Positions 17,770-26,066 of a stretch of DNA of 43,813 nt are shown here, piece after piece. The stretch comes from a virus. The DNA lies in IMG/VR virus record IMGVR_UViG_3300027741_000121, positions 1-43,813 of that record. One strand, written 5' to 3'. The translations under genes and the position numbers were made by a program. Each line of letters starts with the position of its first letter. Position 1 is the stretch's first letter. The notes below the pieces were generated by a model. The model worked only from the letters and a program-made list of their open reading frames with translations, was not told the origin of the DNA and ran no database searches.

Positions 17770-18975
17770 TTAATTATCCGCCTTGGGTTTTAATACTTTA
17801 CTTAGATATTGACGTTCTTGTACCACTGTTCCTGCGATTGTTGCAGTATTATTATTGTTAATAAATCCGGTTTTCAATGTTTCGCGGACTTGTTTTCCAA
17901 CATTTGGACCAGACTGCACGTCTTGATAACCAAAATTATCCAAGGTCATGCGAACATCATCTTGGAATTTAACCCAATTTTTTCCATCGTATCTAAACAA
18001 TCTATTGGGTAGATAATCTGTTCTTAAATAGAATTGACCTGTGGACGGATCACTGGGGAAAGTTATCCCAAACCCATATGGGGCACCGTTTGGTGCGATT
18101 GCAGATCCACCACCATAGGCAACGTACATGTCCATATTTGGAGATTTTAATATCATACTTGCATCATCTGCTGGAACGTCTGAACTAGCATCAACATTTG
18201 ATATTGATCCATTTTCTAAATCAATTAATCCATTAGAAGTCAATGGCAACATAAACATTTGGTTGGTATCGTATCCACTCTTGGGTGCATCCAATTCTGC
18301 TTGGGCAATAATTTGATTATTAATATCAATGTTCTTCTGGTAGGTACTGAGCAGATCTCGCAATGTGCTGCCATCTTCTGCGCCAGAATCTGCGTCCAAA
18401 ATTTCTTTGAATTCTTGACTGTCCACCAGTGGAACACATTTGGCTCTGAGCAAATGTGGGTACCAAGTTGGACTGTATCCAGCAGTTGGTCGACTTACAT
18501 CCTGCACTACATAAAATCTCTTTAATGCTACTATACTGTCATCTAGTGCATATTCATCTTTTTGATGTGGCAATTCTATGACATCACCGCTCATGATTTT
18601 TCTACCCAGCGATTCAAATATAGATCTCAGGTGAAACATAACCATGATAGTATCATTGTTTAGGAACATACCAAATTGACTAAGATTGAAATCAAGATCA
18701 GACATGGTATAAATGCCGCGTATCACATAGACATCTGGGGCATAGTGACGATCACGGTTTTCCATAAACAACACATCTTGGATGCCCAATTCTGGAATAG
18801 GATTGTTATTGGTAGGAGTGGTGGGCGTGCTTTCACCGGCCTGTGGATCTACAGGACCCAAGTATTTGTGAATTAGAATATCAGTGCCACCTACTTGGAA
18901 CTGTTCATTGATAGAACGATCCAAAAATTTGAAATCGGCACCTTTTTCTGGTTTATATAGTGAAAGTCTTGGAAT
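17770..18975 (-). CDS. 14: Neck protein, gp14-like, apparent ATT start
   Basis: The core (LGIQDVLFMENRDR, DVYVIRGIYTMSDL, SQFGMFLNNDTIMVMF, KIMSGDVIELPHQK) follows T4 gp14, a neck protein joining portal and tail. The first ATG/GTG/TTG-type codon is a TTG at 18924. However, a plausible coding extension (PRLSLYKPEKGADFKFLD) continues upstream to an AGGAG ribosome site. The best-spaced codon is ATT at 18975, 9 bases after AGGAG; ACG and ATC lie too close. The C-terminal third has DPSTGQFYLRTDYLPN and RYDGKNWVKF, a module shared with sheath. It is first in a minus-strand operon with gp15 and Nudix. Confidence 0.7.
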   Translation of the reverse strand: MPRLSLYKPEKGADFKFLDRSINEQFQVGGTDILIHKYLGPVDPQAGESTPTTPTNNNPIPELGIQDVLFMENRDRHYAPDVYVIRGIYTMSDLDFNLSQFGMFLNNDTIMVMFHLRSIFESLGRKIMSGDVIELPHQKDEYALDDSIVALKRFYVVQDVSRPTAGYSPTWYPHLLRAKCVPLVDSQEFKEILDADSGAEDGSTLRDLLSTYQKNIDINNQIIAQAELDAPKSGYDTNQMFMLPLTSNGLIDLENGSISNVDASSDVPADDASMILKSPNMDMYVAYGGGSAIAPNGAPYGFGITFPSDPSTGQFYLRTDYLPNRLFRYDGKNWVKFQDDVRMTLDNFGYQDVQSGPNVGKQVRETLKTGFINNNNTATIAGTVVQERQYLSKVLKPKADN

Positions 18976-18996
18976 TTTCGTGATCTCCTAGTACAG

Positions 18997-19004
18997 TATT
19001 TATA
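18997..19004 (-). promoter_or_regulatory. Late promoter, exact TATAAATA (minus strand)
   Basis: The complement of 18997-19004 is TATAAATA. Transcription would begin near 18991, leaving a leader of about 16 bases that contains TAGGAG before the ATT start of the gp14-like gene. It is divergent from the + strand late promoter at 19047. Confidence 0.75.
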
Positions 19005-19046
19005 ATTATCCAAGGACCTTAATGTGGGGTAAATTTACATATACTA

Positions 19047-19054
19047 CATAAATA
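19047..19054 (+). promoter_or_regulatory. Late promoter (CATAAATA)
   Basis: Seven of eight bases match TATAAATA, 27 bases upstream of the ATG at 19082. The leader includes TAGGAG. Together with the minus-strand element at 18997 it forms a divergent late promoter region of about 100 bases. Confidence 0.65.
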
Positions 19055-19081
19055 GTACTATATTAAGATAGGAGTATAGCT

Positions 19082-19651
19082 ATGAATAATCAACAATTTC
19101 GCAAACTTATCAATTTATTTGAAGAACGTGACCCTTCAATTGCATATCAAGATAGCGATAAGGGCGATAAGGTTGTTGCCTTGCTCCAGAGTTATAATAG
19201 TCAAGTTTATACTAAATTAGCTCAAAAAATCCAAAGGATGACTCAGTTAGAAGCAGAAGTCAAACAACTTAAAGAAGAAGTTAAACAAGCTGCACGAGAA
19301 AATGTAGCTGATTTGTTTGACGCAGAGGACATTGTAAGAACCCGTGTAGTTGAAACAATTAGTTTTGTCTTTGTGTTGAGCAAAGATCCAAAAGAAACGG
19401 TAACTCCCAAGTACAAAGAAATTCTGTCTGAACTTGAAGCACATCTAACTCCAGAATTGATCAAGGTTTTAGAAGAACTGAAAAAACAAATGGTTACTGT
19501 GACACAAAAACAACCCAGTCTGTCAGTTAGCCCAATTTCAGAAGGTATTGTTGGTAATATTTTTGCTAAACTAAAGAATTTAGTTATGGGATGGGCACAA
19601 CGCTACGACCAAAAACTAGATCAACTTAAGATGCAAGCCGGGGTCGCTTAA
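19082..19651 (+). CDS. Coiled-coil protein of unknown role
   Basis: A 189-residue, highly charged protein. Residues of about 38-80 form a heptad-rich coiled coil (YTKLAQKIQRMTQLEAEV, KQLKEEVKQAA). A helical middle (YKEILSELEAHLTPELIKV) and an amphipathic C-terminus (NIFAKLKNLVMGWAQRYDQ) follow. There is no signal peptide or enzyme motif. It is transcribed from its own late promoter between the divergent gp14 operon and gp13, so a virion or assembly role is likely. I do not recognise a T4 counterpart. Confidence 0.55.
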   Translation: MNNQQFRKLINLFEERDPSIAYQDSDKGDKVVALLQSYNSQVYTKLAQKIQRMTQLEAEVKQLKEEVKQAARENVADLFDAEDIVRTRVVETISFVFVLSKDPKETVTPKYKEILSELEAHLTPELIKVLEELKKQMVTVTQKQPSLSVSPISEGIVGNIFAKLKNLVMGWAQRYDQKLDQLKMQAGVA

Positions 19652-19678
19652 ACTAGACCACTGGGTCTTGCTTAGTTT
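19650..19678 (+). other. Stem-loop before the gp13 promoter
   Basis: AAACTAGACC pairs with GGTCT and TAGTTT, with a 4-base bulge and an ACTG-type loop. It begins at the stop codon of the coiled-coil gene and ends just before the late promoter of gp13. The T-run is short, so termination is only possible. Confidence 0.4.
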
Positions 19679-19680
19679 GT

Positions 19681-19688
19681 CATAAATA
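19681..19688 (+). promoter_or_regulatory. Late promoter abutting the gp13 start codon
   Basis: CATAAATA ends 5 bases before ATG 19694. With T4 late geometry (element at -13 to -6), transcription would begin at the A of the ATG, so the mRNA would be leaderless. The GTTAC spacer has no ribosome site. Confidence 0.65.
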
Positions 19689-19693
19689 GTTAC

Positions 19694-20464
19694 ATGGAAG
19701 ACACTCAAGACCAAACAGCCAACGAACGACAGAAAGTAGTTGATTATATCAATGCCATGCTTGGCGGAGGTATGGTCGATATCGAGTTGGATCCCGTTCA
19801 TTACGACACTGCAATCGACCGTGCATTGAATAAATTCCGTCAACGCAGCTCCAATTCAGTTGAAGAAAGTTTTGGATTTCTCACAATCCAAGTTGACACC
19901 AATGATTATTATCTGCCCAAAGAAGTCATGGCAGTGCGTCAATTATTTCGTCGCAGTATTGGTTCACGCACTGGCGGTGGAGATGGTGGAACATTGTTCG
20001 AACCATTTAACTTGGCCTATTCCAACACATATTTGTTAGCGTCTACTAACATGGGCGGTTTGGCCACATATTTTGCATTTGCCAGTTATCAAAAAATGGT
20101 TGGAAAAATGTTTGGTACGGATATTAACTTTAGTTTTAATAAAACCACCAAATTATTGACTATTATGCAACGACCAAGAGCACAAGAAGAATTATTGGTT
20201 TGGATGTATAACTACCGCCCAGATTTCAATTTGTTACAAGATCCCCAAGCTGGGCAATGGATTCGTGACTATTCCTTGGCCAATGCCAAAGTCATGCTGG
20301 GAGAAGCCCGTGAAAAATTCGGTAATATTCCTGGCCCACAGGGTTCAAATACCCTTAATGGAACTGCCTTAAAACGTGAAGGCAATGAAGCCATGGCTTT
20401 GTTAGAAGATGATTTGATCAAGTACAAAGACGGTGGCACGCCCATGGGATGGATCCAAGGATAA
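19694..20464 (+). CDS. 13: Neck protein, gp13-like
   Basis: A 256-residue protein. An N-terminal helical segment (VVDYINAMLGGGMVDIEL, HYDTAIDRALNKFRQ) matches the start of T4 gp13-type neck proteins. A beta region (FLTIQVDTNDYYLPKEV, MAVRQLFRRSIG) follows, then WIRDYSLANAKVMLGEAREKF, corresponding to the KDYTTALLKELNG region of T4. The end, DDLIKYKDGGTPMGWIQG, parallels T4's LLDPPFGILVG. gp13 with gp14 closes the packaged head and forms the tail attachment site. Unlike T4, its partners gp14 and gp15 are on the opposite strand. It is probably translated from a leaderless transcript. Confidence 0.75.
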   Translation: MEDTQDQTANERQKVVDYINAMLGGGMVDIELDPVHYDTAIDRALNKFRQRSSNSVEESFGFLTIQVDTNDYYLPKEVMAVRQLFRRSIGSRTGGGDGGTLFEPFNLAYSNTYLLASTNMGGLATYFAFASYQKMVGKMFGTDINFSFNKTTKLLTIMQRPRAQEELLVWMYNYRPDFNLLQDPQAGQWIRDYSLANAKVMLGEAREKFGNIPGPQGSNTLNGTALKREGNEAMALLEDDLIKYKDGGTPMGWIQG

Positions 20465-20472
20465 TCAATTTG

Positions 20473-20501
20473 TTGACTTGGTAGTGTAATTCAATTATAC
20501 T
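20473..20501 (+). promoter_or_regulatory. Sigma70-type promoter
   Basis: TTGACT (20473-20478), a 17-base spacer, then TATACT (20496-20501): five of six matches in each hexamer at ideal spacing. Transcription would begin about 20508, next to ATG 20509, so this transcript too has almost no leader. It is probably used early by the unmodified host polymerase. Confidence 0.75.
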
Positions 20502-20508
20502 ATCATGA

Positions 20509-21264
20509 ATGAGACACATTGAAATCTTCTATCATCTTTATATTCCAGCTGACATAAGAGCCAGTCAGTGGGCTGTGTTGTTTGATCAACATATGAAATT
20601 AATCAAACAGTCCAAAATTAATGATTTAGCCAAGTTCAATATGGCTATCACCATGCCCAAGCATTGGACTCATATGTGGGGTATACCATTCAGGGTAGAT
20701 CAAAATTCCAGCATAGAAATTACATTCTCACAGAAAATTCAAGAGTATGTCAGTGTTAGATACCCTTGGGTTAATATATTAGATATCAGGGACACTGGTG
20801 ATACTAATCTGTATGAAGGACAAACTTTAAAATTTTTATATGACAGATGTTGTCAGGATGATAATTTTGATGTATTATACTTTCATAGCAAGGGCACAGT
20901 CAGTGGTTCTCCTTGTGTCATGGGCTGGCGAGAAATACTAGATTATTACTGTATAACACAGTGGCCCAGCTGCTTGGATAAATTGAAACAAGCTAGCGTA
21001 GTCGGTGTTAGTGATGGTTATACTAATAATATAATCATGAGTGGAAACTTTTGGTGGGCTAAATCTGAACACATCAAAACGTTGCCAGATCCGTTGAGAT
21101 CTGATCTGTACATGGGAGATCAACATGACTTTTATCCTATTCAGCCCGCTTATCGATATGCGTTTGAGCGGTGGATATTAAGCAACAATCCAGAGGTATT
21201 CTATATGATAGATACCAAGGCTAATCATTATGATAATTACTGTTTCTTGGAGAATTTAATATGA
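20509..21264 (+). CDS. Putative glycosyltransferase-like protein
   Basis: A 251-residue protein. The centre reads VLYFHSKGTVSGSP, MGWREILDYYCI and WPSCLDKLKQASVVGVSD, then MSGNFWWAKSEHIKTLP. The HSKG...WR...W..C...L...VG...SGNFWWA pattern is one I know from glycosyltransferase-like proteins of phages and giant viruses. The donor and acceptor cannot be read. It could modify phage DNA, virion proteins or host surface sugars. It has its own sigma70 promoter and overlaps the dNMP kinase start (ATGA), so the two early-type genes form an operon inside the late region. Confidence 0.55.
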   Translation: MRHIEIFYHLYIPADIRASQWAVLFDQHMKLIKQSKINDLAKFNMAITMPKHWTHMWGIPFRVDQNSSIEITFSQKIQEYVSVRYPWVNILDIRDTGDTNLYEGQTLKFLYDRCCQDDNFDVLYFHSKGTVSGSPCVMGWREILDYYCITQWPSCLDKLKQASVVGVSDGYTNNIIMSGNFWWAKSEHIKTLPDPLRSDLYMGDQHDFYPIQPAYRYAFERWILSNNPEVFYMIDTKANHYDNYCFLENLI

Positions 21265-21902
21265 TGCAAAATAATAATCTTGTAATCGGATTTACTGGAA
21301 TGAAGTCAGTGGGCAAAGATACTGCTGCAGATTATTTGGTAAATTATCACGGTTATCGTAGAGAAAGTTTTGCTGGCACACTCAAAGATGCTGTAAGTTC
21401 TATTTTTGGTTGGGATCGTACTCTATTAGAAGGTCGTACTAGGGAATCTAGGGAATGGCGAGAAACCGTTGATCCTTGGTGGGCTGAAAGATTGAATATG
21501 CCCCATCTGACACCCAGATTTGTTCTTCAACATTGGGGAACCGATGTATGCCGAGTAGCATTTCATGACGATATATGGATTTCTAGTTTGGAAAATAAAA
21601 TCTGTAAAACCACCGACAATATTGTTATCAGTGATGTTAGGTTTCCCAATGAGATCAAAGCTATCCATCGTAGTGGGGGCATAGTTATCAGGATTAAACG
21701 TGGACCTGATCCCGAATGGATGGATCAAGCAATATTGGCCAACAATGGCGATGAACACGCTAAACAATATTTGCAAAGTATTAATGTGCATGAATCAGAG
21801 TCATCATGGGCTGGGTGCACTATTGATCATGTCATTTCAAACGATACTACGATTGATGATCTATATCAACAATTGCAGACCTTGATTAGTGATCAGGGAT
21901 AA
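21261..21902 (+). CDS. 1: Deoxynucleoside monophosphate kinase, gp1-like
   Basis: A 213-residue kinase. The P-loop is GFTGMKSVGKDTAADYL near residues 10-26, then FAGTLKDAVSSIFGWDR, the T4 gp1-like lid and base region ETVDPWWAERLNMP, then FVLQHWGTDVCR and VISDVRFPNEIKAI (the Walker-B-like strand). The enzyme phosphorylates dNMPs to dNDPs and feeds the phage dNTP pool. The order of motifs and length match the T4 gp1 family. It is translationally coupled to the glycosyltransferase-like gene by an ATGA overlap. Its 3' end overlaps the convergent HNH-like gene by 17 bases. Confidence 0.9.
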   Translation: MMQNNNLVIGFTGMKSVGKDTAADYLVNYHGYRRESFAGTLKDAVSSIFGWDRTLLEGRTRESREWRETVDPWWAERLNMPHLTPRFVLQHWGTDVCRVAFHDDIWISSLENKICKTTDNIVISDVRFPNEIKAIHRSGGIVIRIKRGPDPEWMDQAILANNGDEHAKQYLQSINVHESESSWAGCTIDHVISNDTTIDDLYQQLQTLISDQG

Positions 21903-22224
21903 GATCTCCACGTTTCCATGGAAGATTCAGTTCGTGCAGTATTCGCTGGCAGTTAGCACATACGGTTTTTAAGTTAGAATAACGGCAGTTGGTTAGATTG
22001 CCGTCAATATGATATACATTGAATTGTTTAGAATACTTTGATGTGTATCCACATCGCTCACAGATATTTTTAAGTTTATATCCAGACTTAGACCATAATG
22101 GGATGCCGGTTCCCCTGTTTTTGGCACAATGGTCGCATTTTGAACGATAGTGCACTTGGCCATCTTTGTAGTAATTGATAGCTACTGGCCGCTGATTGCA
22201 CATGTAACAAATATTTCTAGTCAT
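21886..22224 (-). CDS. HNH-type zinc-ribbon endonuclease-like protein
   Basis: A 112-residue protein with four Cys pairs (CYMC, CDHC, CERC, CANC). The C-terminal core reads VYHIDGNLTNCRYSNLKTVCANCQ, split by an HNH pattern: H, then DGN..N...NL.T+C..CQ. This is the usual layout of small free-standing HNH proteins in phages. It is on the minus strand between dNMP kinase and the sheath gene. Placement on the opposite strand to its neighbours fits a mobile homing gene. A TTAAATA late-type element (complement of 22262-22268) lies upstream. Activity is not shown. Confidence 0.7.
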   Translation of the reverse strand: MTRNICYMCNQRPVAINYYKDGQVHYRSKCDHCAKNRGTGIPLWSKSGYKLKNICERCGYTSKYSKQFNVYHIDGNLTNCRYSNLKTVCANCQRILHELNLPWKRGDLIPDH

Positions 22225-22234
22225 TTTGGTTATC

Positions 22235-22256
22235 GCGCCCTTTTGAGCGCCCTTTT
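22235..22256 (+). repeat. Two 10-base direct repeats GCGCCCTTTT
   Basis: Copies lie at 22235-22244 and 22247-22256 with a 12-base period, in the divergent region between the HNH-like gene and the sheath gene. The GC-rich core stands out from the AT-rich surroundings. It could be a protein-binding site or a weak hairpin through the GCGC parts. Confidence 0.5.
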
Positions 22257-22292
22257 ACTTGTATTTAACAGTGATTTTTTTAATGTATTTGC

Positions 22293-22298
22293 TAAATA
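22293..22298 (+). promoter_or_regulatory. Late promoter for the sheath gene (GCTAAATA)
   Basis: TAAATA lies 31 bases before ATG 22330. The expected leader is about 26 bases and holds TTAAGGAG, a strong ribosome site, as expected for an abundant structural protein. Confidence 0.55.
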
Positions 22299-22329
22299 AT
22301 TCAAAGCAATCCATTAAGGAGATTACAGA

Positions 22330-25300
22330 ATGGCAACAAATTTAAATTCACCCGGCGTAAAAGTATCCGTAATCAACGAGAGTTTTTATACTCCCGCAGC
22401 TCCCGGAACAGTACCACTAATTTTTGTCGCTACAGCCCAAGATAAAAGTAATGCATCTGGAACAGGCGTAGCACAAGGAACCACAGCAGCAAATGCTGGA
22501 ACGGTCTGGACTATTACAAGTCAGCGAGATCTTACCGATACATTTGGAACCCCTGTATTTGTCACTGACAACAGTGGAAATCCAGTTCATGGATCAGAAC
22601 TCAACGAATATGGTTTACAGGCAGCATATAGTTTCTTGGGTGCTAGCTCAAGTGCATATGTAGTGCGTGCCGATGTAGATTTAAGCCAGTTATCTGGTAG
22701 CACCAGTATCCCAACTGGAACACCAGTTGCTGGAACTTACTGGGTTGACACAACCGATACACTATATGGTATTAATGAGTGGAACGCCTCTGGTTCTGGT
22801 TCATTTACCGTAAAAACACCAGCAGTAGTCATCAATAACGACACCACTGGCACCATGGCGACATTAGAAAGCAATGTGTATGTGCCCAAAGTAGGTGTTG
22901 GTAGTAAAGGTGATTATGCCATGGTTGTTACTTCAAACAACACCAACCAACTTTATTATAAAAATGATTCAAATGCTTGGGTTTTGGTCCAAGACGGGTT
23001 TGATGGTGGCAAGAAAGTAACAATTAGTCCACATTATAACTATCCAACATTTACAACCAGTACACACACTGGCAGTGTTTGGGTCAAGACAACAACTCCT
23101 GGATTTGGAGCTGACTGGGTTGTCAAGTATTATAACGGTAGCACAGATTCATGGGCATCAGTCAGTGCGCCTATCTACTCAAGTACTCGCCAAGCTCTGG
23201 AAAAAATTGATTTGGTTGGTGGAGGAAAAAATATTCCTGTTGGAACATTGTTTATTGAGTCCAATTACAATCATACCGGAACAATCAATACTAGCACACA
23301 AGTTGCTGCCAGCTTCAAGATTTGGCGCCGTAATAGCACTAGTCCAACCACAGTGATCAGTGCTAGTTCAACCGCAACCAGTTTGACCAACAGCATATTT
23401 ACAATCAGAGAGTCATTGGCTAATTCTACTGATTGGAGTTCTGTAAAAACAGTTAATGTTTTTGGAAGTTCAACTGCAAGCATCGCAGAACAAATTCCTG
23501 CCGCTGTTAGTGCAGCCGGTTTGGTAAATGTTTCAGCTAGCTATGATGCTGCCACACAAAAAGTAACATTCAAACATGCTCTTGGTGGTGATTTTGAGAT
23601 GAACGATGGAACAAATTATCCATTAGGCGCAGTTGGTTTAACAGCATATAACATGGTGACCAAGTCTGGCACAGCTAATCTTTACACACCACCAAGTGGT
23701 GACGGCGATTATGACTATTTGGCCACCAACTGGAAACCATTAAGTTATGTTGCTACCACATCCCAGCCAACCAGCAAGCCAGTTGATGGCACATTATGGT
23801 ATGACGTTAATTTAAGCGAAGTTGACATCATGATTAATGATGGCACAACATGGCGCGGTTATGGAAAAGTTTACGGTAATACCGATGCAAATGGTCCAAT
23901 CGTTGCAGCATTGGCTCCTAAATCACATGTTGATGGCAGTGATTTGGTTGATGGCGACATTTGGGTTAGCACTGCTGACACAGAAATGTACGGAAAAGAA
24001 GTTTATGTATATGACGGCAACTCTCTGTCATGGGTATTACAAGATGTAACAGATCACACAAGTCCAAATGGATGGGTATTTGCAGATGCACGTTGGTCTA
24101 CTTCTGGCGCAGATACTGCTCCCGGAAATATTCAACTAATGCGGATGAGTGATTATCTAGATCCAGATGCTCCAGATCCAGCACTGTATCCAAAAGGCAC
24201 ACGCCTATGGAATACACGTCGCAGTGGTTTCAACATCAAGAAATATCGTGCAGGATATATTGATATCAACGCTAATCTTGGTTTGAATATCCGCTATCAA
24301 AATGATGTCATGGAAGGATATAATGCAGATCGCTGGGTTTCTATTGATTCATTAAACGAAGATGGATCAGGCAAATTTGGACGTCATGCACAGCGTGCAG
24401 TGGTAGTCAGCGCATTCAAGAGCATGATCGACACAAACTTAGCAGTTCGTGATACCGACACCTTGGTGTTTAATTTGATTGCTACCCCTGGCTATCCAGA
24501 AGCTATCCAGAACATGATTGCATTTAACGTAGATCGTGGTCAAACTGCATTTGTTGTTGGAGACACACCATTCCGTCTACAACCAACAGGCACCGCACTA
24601 GCTGCATGGGGCAATAATACAGCCGGTGCATTTGACAATGGAGATACTGGCGCTGTTAGTTATGATAACTTTATGGGTATGTTCTATCCAAGTGGTTACA
24701 CTAATGACAACACTGGTGCAAATATTGTTGTTCCACCTAGCCACATGATGTTGCGTACTATTGCCAATAGTGATGCCAAGAGTTATGTATGGTTTGCTCC
24801 AGCCGGTATTCGTCGCGGTGGTGTGGACAATGCCACTTCCGTTGGATATCTAGACAGCGTTGGTGAATTCAAAACAGTGTCATTGCATGAAGGATTACGC
24901 GATGTCATGGCAACGATCAAGGTCAATCCAATTGCAACCATTCCTGGAGTTGGTATCGTCAACTTTGGACAATATACCCGCGCCAATGCTGCAAGTGCCA
25001 TGGATCGGATTAATGTTGTTAGACTAATTGCATATCTGCGCCGTCAATTATCAATTTTAGCAAAACCATTCTTGTTTGAACCCAATGACGCACAAACCCG
25101 CGCAGAAATTAAAGCTGCCGCAGAAAGTTTGATGTTGGAATTGGTTGGTCAGCGTGGCTTGTATGATTATTTGGTGGTATGTGACACCAGTAACAATACA
25201 CCAGCACGTATTGATCGCAGCGAGTTGTGGATGGATATTGCAATTGAACCAGTAAAAGCAGCAGAATTCATTTACATTCCATTACGTATATTGAATACCG

Positions 25301-25338
25301 GAGCAATTGCTGCTGGTAATCTTGGTTCAAACGGTTAA
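22330..25338 (+). CDS. 18: Tail sheath protein, gp18-like, enlarged
   Basis: A 1002-residue protein, against about 660 in T4. The N-terminus (NSPGVKVSVINESFY, then GTVPLIFVATAQDK) and the C-terminal domain (INVVRLIAYLRRQLS, AIEPVKAAEFIYIPLRIL) are the conserved sheath core that contracts around the tube. The extra length lies at about residues 125-620. It includes four small modules of one pattern (GTYWVDTT, GSVWVKTT, GTLWYDVN, GDIWVSTA, each followed by Y and a G..W element). These insertions probably face outward as decoration. A strong ribosome site and late promoter precede it. Confidence 0.88.
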   Translation: MATNLNSPGVKVSVINESFYTPAAPGTVPLIFVATAQDKSNASGTGVAQGTTAANAGTVWTITSQRDLTDTFGTPVFVTDNSGNPVHGSELNEYGLQAAYSFLGASSSAYVVRADVDLSQLSGSTSIPTGTPVAGTYWVDTTDTLYGINEWNASGSGSFTVKTPAVVINNDTTGTMATLESNVYVPKVGVGSKGDYAMVVTSNNTNQLYYKNDSNAWVLVQDGFDGGKKVTISPHYNYPTFTTSTHTGSVWVKTTTPGFGADWVVKYYNGSTDSWASVSAPIYSSTRQALEKIDLVGGGKNIPVGTLFIESNYNHTGTINTSTQVAASFKIWRRNSTSPTTVISASSTATSLTNSIFTIRESLANSTDWSSVKTVNVFGSSTASIAEQIPAAVSAAGLVNVSASYDAATQKVTFKHALGGDFEMNDGTNYPLGAVGLTAYNMVTKSGTANLYTPPSGDGDYDYLATNWKPLSYVATTSQPTSKPVDGTLWYDVNLSEVDIMINDGTTWRGYGKVYGNTDANGPIVAALAPKSHVDGSDLVDGDIWVSTADTEMYGKEVYVYDGNSLSWVLQDVTDHTSPNGWVFADARWSTSGADTAPGNIQLMRMSDYLDPDAPDPALYPKGTRLWNTRRSGFNIKKYRAGYIDINANLGLNIRYQNDVMEGYNADRWVSIDSLNEDGSGKFGRHAQRAVVVSAFKSMIDTNLAVRDTDTLVFNLIATPGYPEAIQNMIAFNVDRGQTAFVVGDTPFRLQPTGTALAAWGNNTAGAFDNGDTGAVSYDNFMGMFYPSGYTNDNTGANIVVPPSHMMLRTIANSDAKSYVWFAPAGIRRGGVDNATSVGYLDSVGEFKTVSLHEGLRDVMATIKVNPIATIPGVGIVNFGQYTRANAASAMDRINVVRLIAYLRRQLSILAKPFLFEPNDAQTRAEIKAAAESLMLELVGQRGLYDYLVVCDTSNNTPARIDRSELWMDIAIEPVKAAEFIYIPLRILNTGAIAAGNLGSNG

Positions 25339-25365
25339 TAATATTAAAGAATAAGGAACATTTAT

Positions 25366-26004
25366 ATGCCAATTTCAAGTTTAAGTAAATTCACAGTACC
25401 CCTAGGTAAAGATGGACAGAGCTCCAATACTCAAGGTTTGCTCATGCCCAAATTACCATACCGTTTTCGTGTACGGTTGGTCAATTTTGGATTGGGCGCA
25501 GACACCACAGAAATGACCAAACAGGTTATGTCCGTGGGTCGTCCAGTAGTTACTTTTGGTGATATCAAATTGCATGTATATAACAGTACTGTAAAATTAC
25601 CAGGAAAGCCACAATGGTCAGATATTGAATTAGTATTGCGTGATGATGCAGCTGGTCAAGTTAGTCGCAAAGTAGCTGAACAAGTTCAGCGTCAGTTTGA
25701 CTTTTTTGAACAAGCTAGTGCATCGTCTGGTAATACATTTAAATTCACCACCAATGTAGAAATTCTAGATGGCGGCAATGGTGCATATGACCCAATCACT
25801 CTTGAAAATTTTGAGTTGACTGGATGTTACATCAAAATTGCAACTTACGAAGGAATGGACTACAGCAAGGATAGTGAGCCAGTAACAGTAAAACTATCAA
25901 TCTCTTATGATAACGCTACTCAGTTGACAGGAATCAATGGATTGGTTTCTGGTATTGGTATCGGAGTTGGTCGCCCAGAGGGATTTGGATCCACTGGCGG
26001 TTAA
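25366..26004 (+). CDS. 19: Tail tube protein, gp19-like
   Basis: A 212-residue protein immediately after the sheath gene, as in T4. It has RFRVRLVNFGLGAD, TKQVMSVGRPVVTFGDI, VKLPGKPQWSDIELVLRDD, VEILDGGNGAYDPITLENFELTGCYI and VKLSISYDNATQL. This beta-barrel pattern is that of the T4 tube subunit, which stacks as hexamer rings inside the sheath. The 27-base gap to the sheath stop contains AAGGAA as ribosome site. It is followed by an intrinsic terminator. Confidence 0.88.
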   Translation: MPISSLSKFTVPLGKDGQSSNTQGLLMPKLPYRFRVRLVNFGLGADTTEMTKQVMSVGRPVVTFGDIKLHVYNSTVKLPGKPQWSDIELVLRDDAAGQVSRKVAEQVQRQFDFFEQASASSGNTFKFTTNVEILDGGNGAYDPITLENFELTGCYIKIATYEGMDYSKDSEPVTVKLSISYDNATQLTGINGLVSGIGIGVGRPEGFGSTGG

Positions 26005-26023
26005 TCAGCGATTCAGTAATCAC

Positions 26024-26053
26024 AAAAGCCCAGAGTAATATCTGGGCTTTTTT
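26024..26053 (+). terminator. Intrinsic terminator after the tube gene
   Basis: An 11-bp stem (AAAAGCCCAGA with TCTGGGCTTTT) with a GTAATA loop and trailing T-run. It is followed within a few bases by a late promoter for the next gene. Confidence 0.92.
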
Positions 26054-26058
26054 GTGGT

Positions 26059-26066
26059 CATAAATA
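26059..26066 (+). promoter_or_regulatory. Late promoter abutting the next ATG
   Basis: CATAAATA ends 5 bases before ATG 26072. The predicted start of transcription coincides with the ATG. A GTG at 26054 would be upstream of the mRNA start, so it is not used. Confidence 0.65.
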
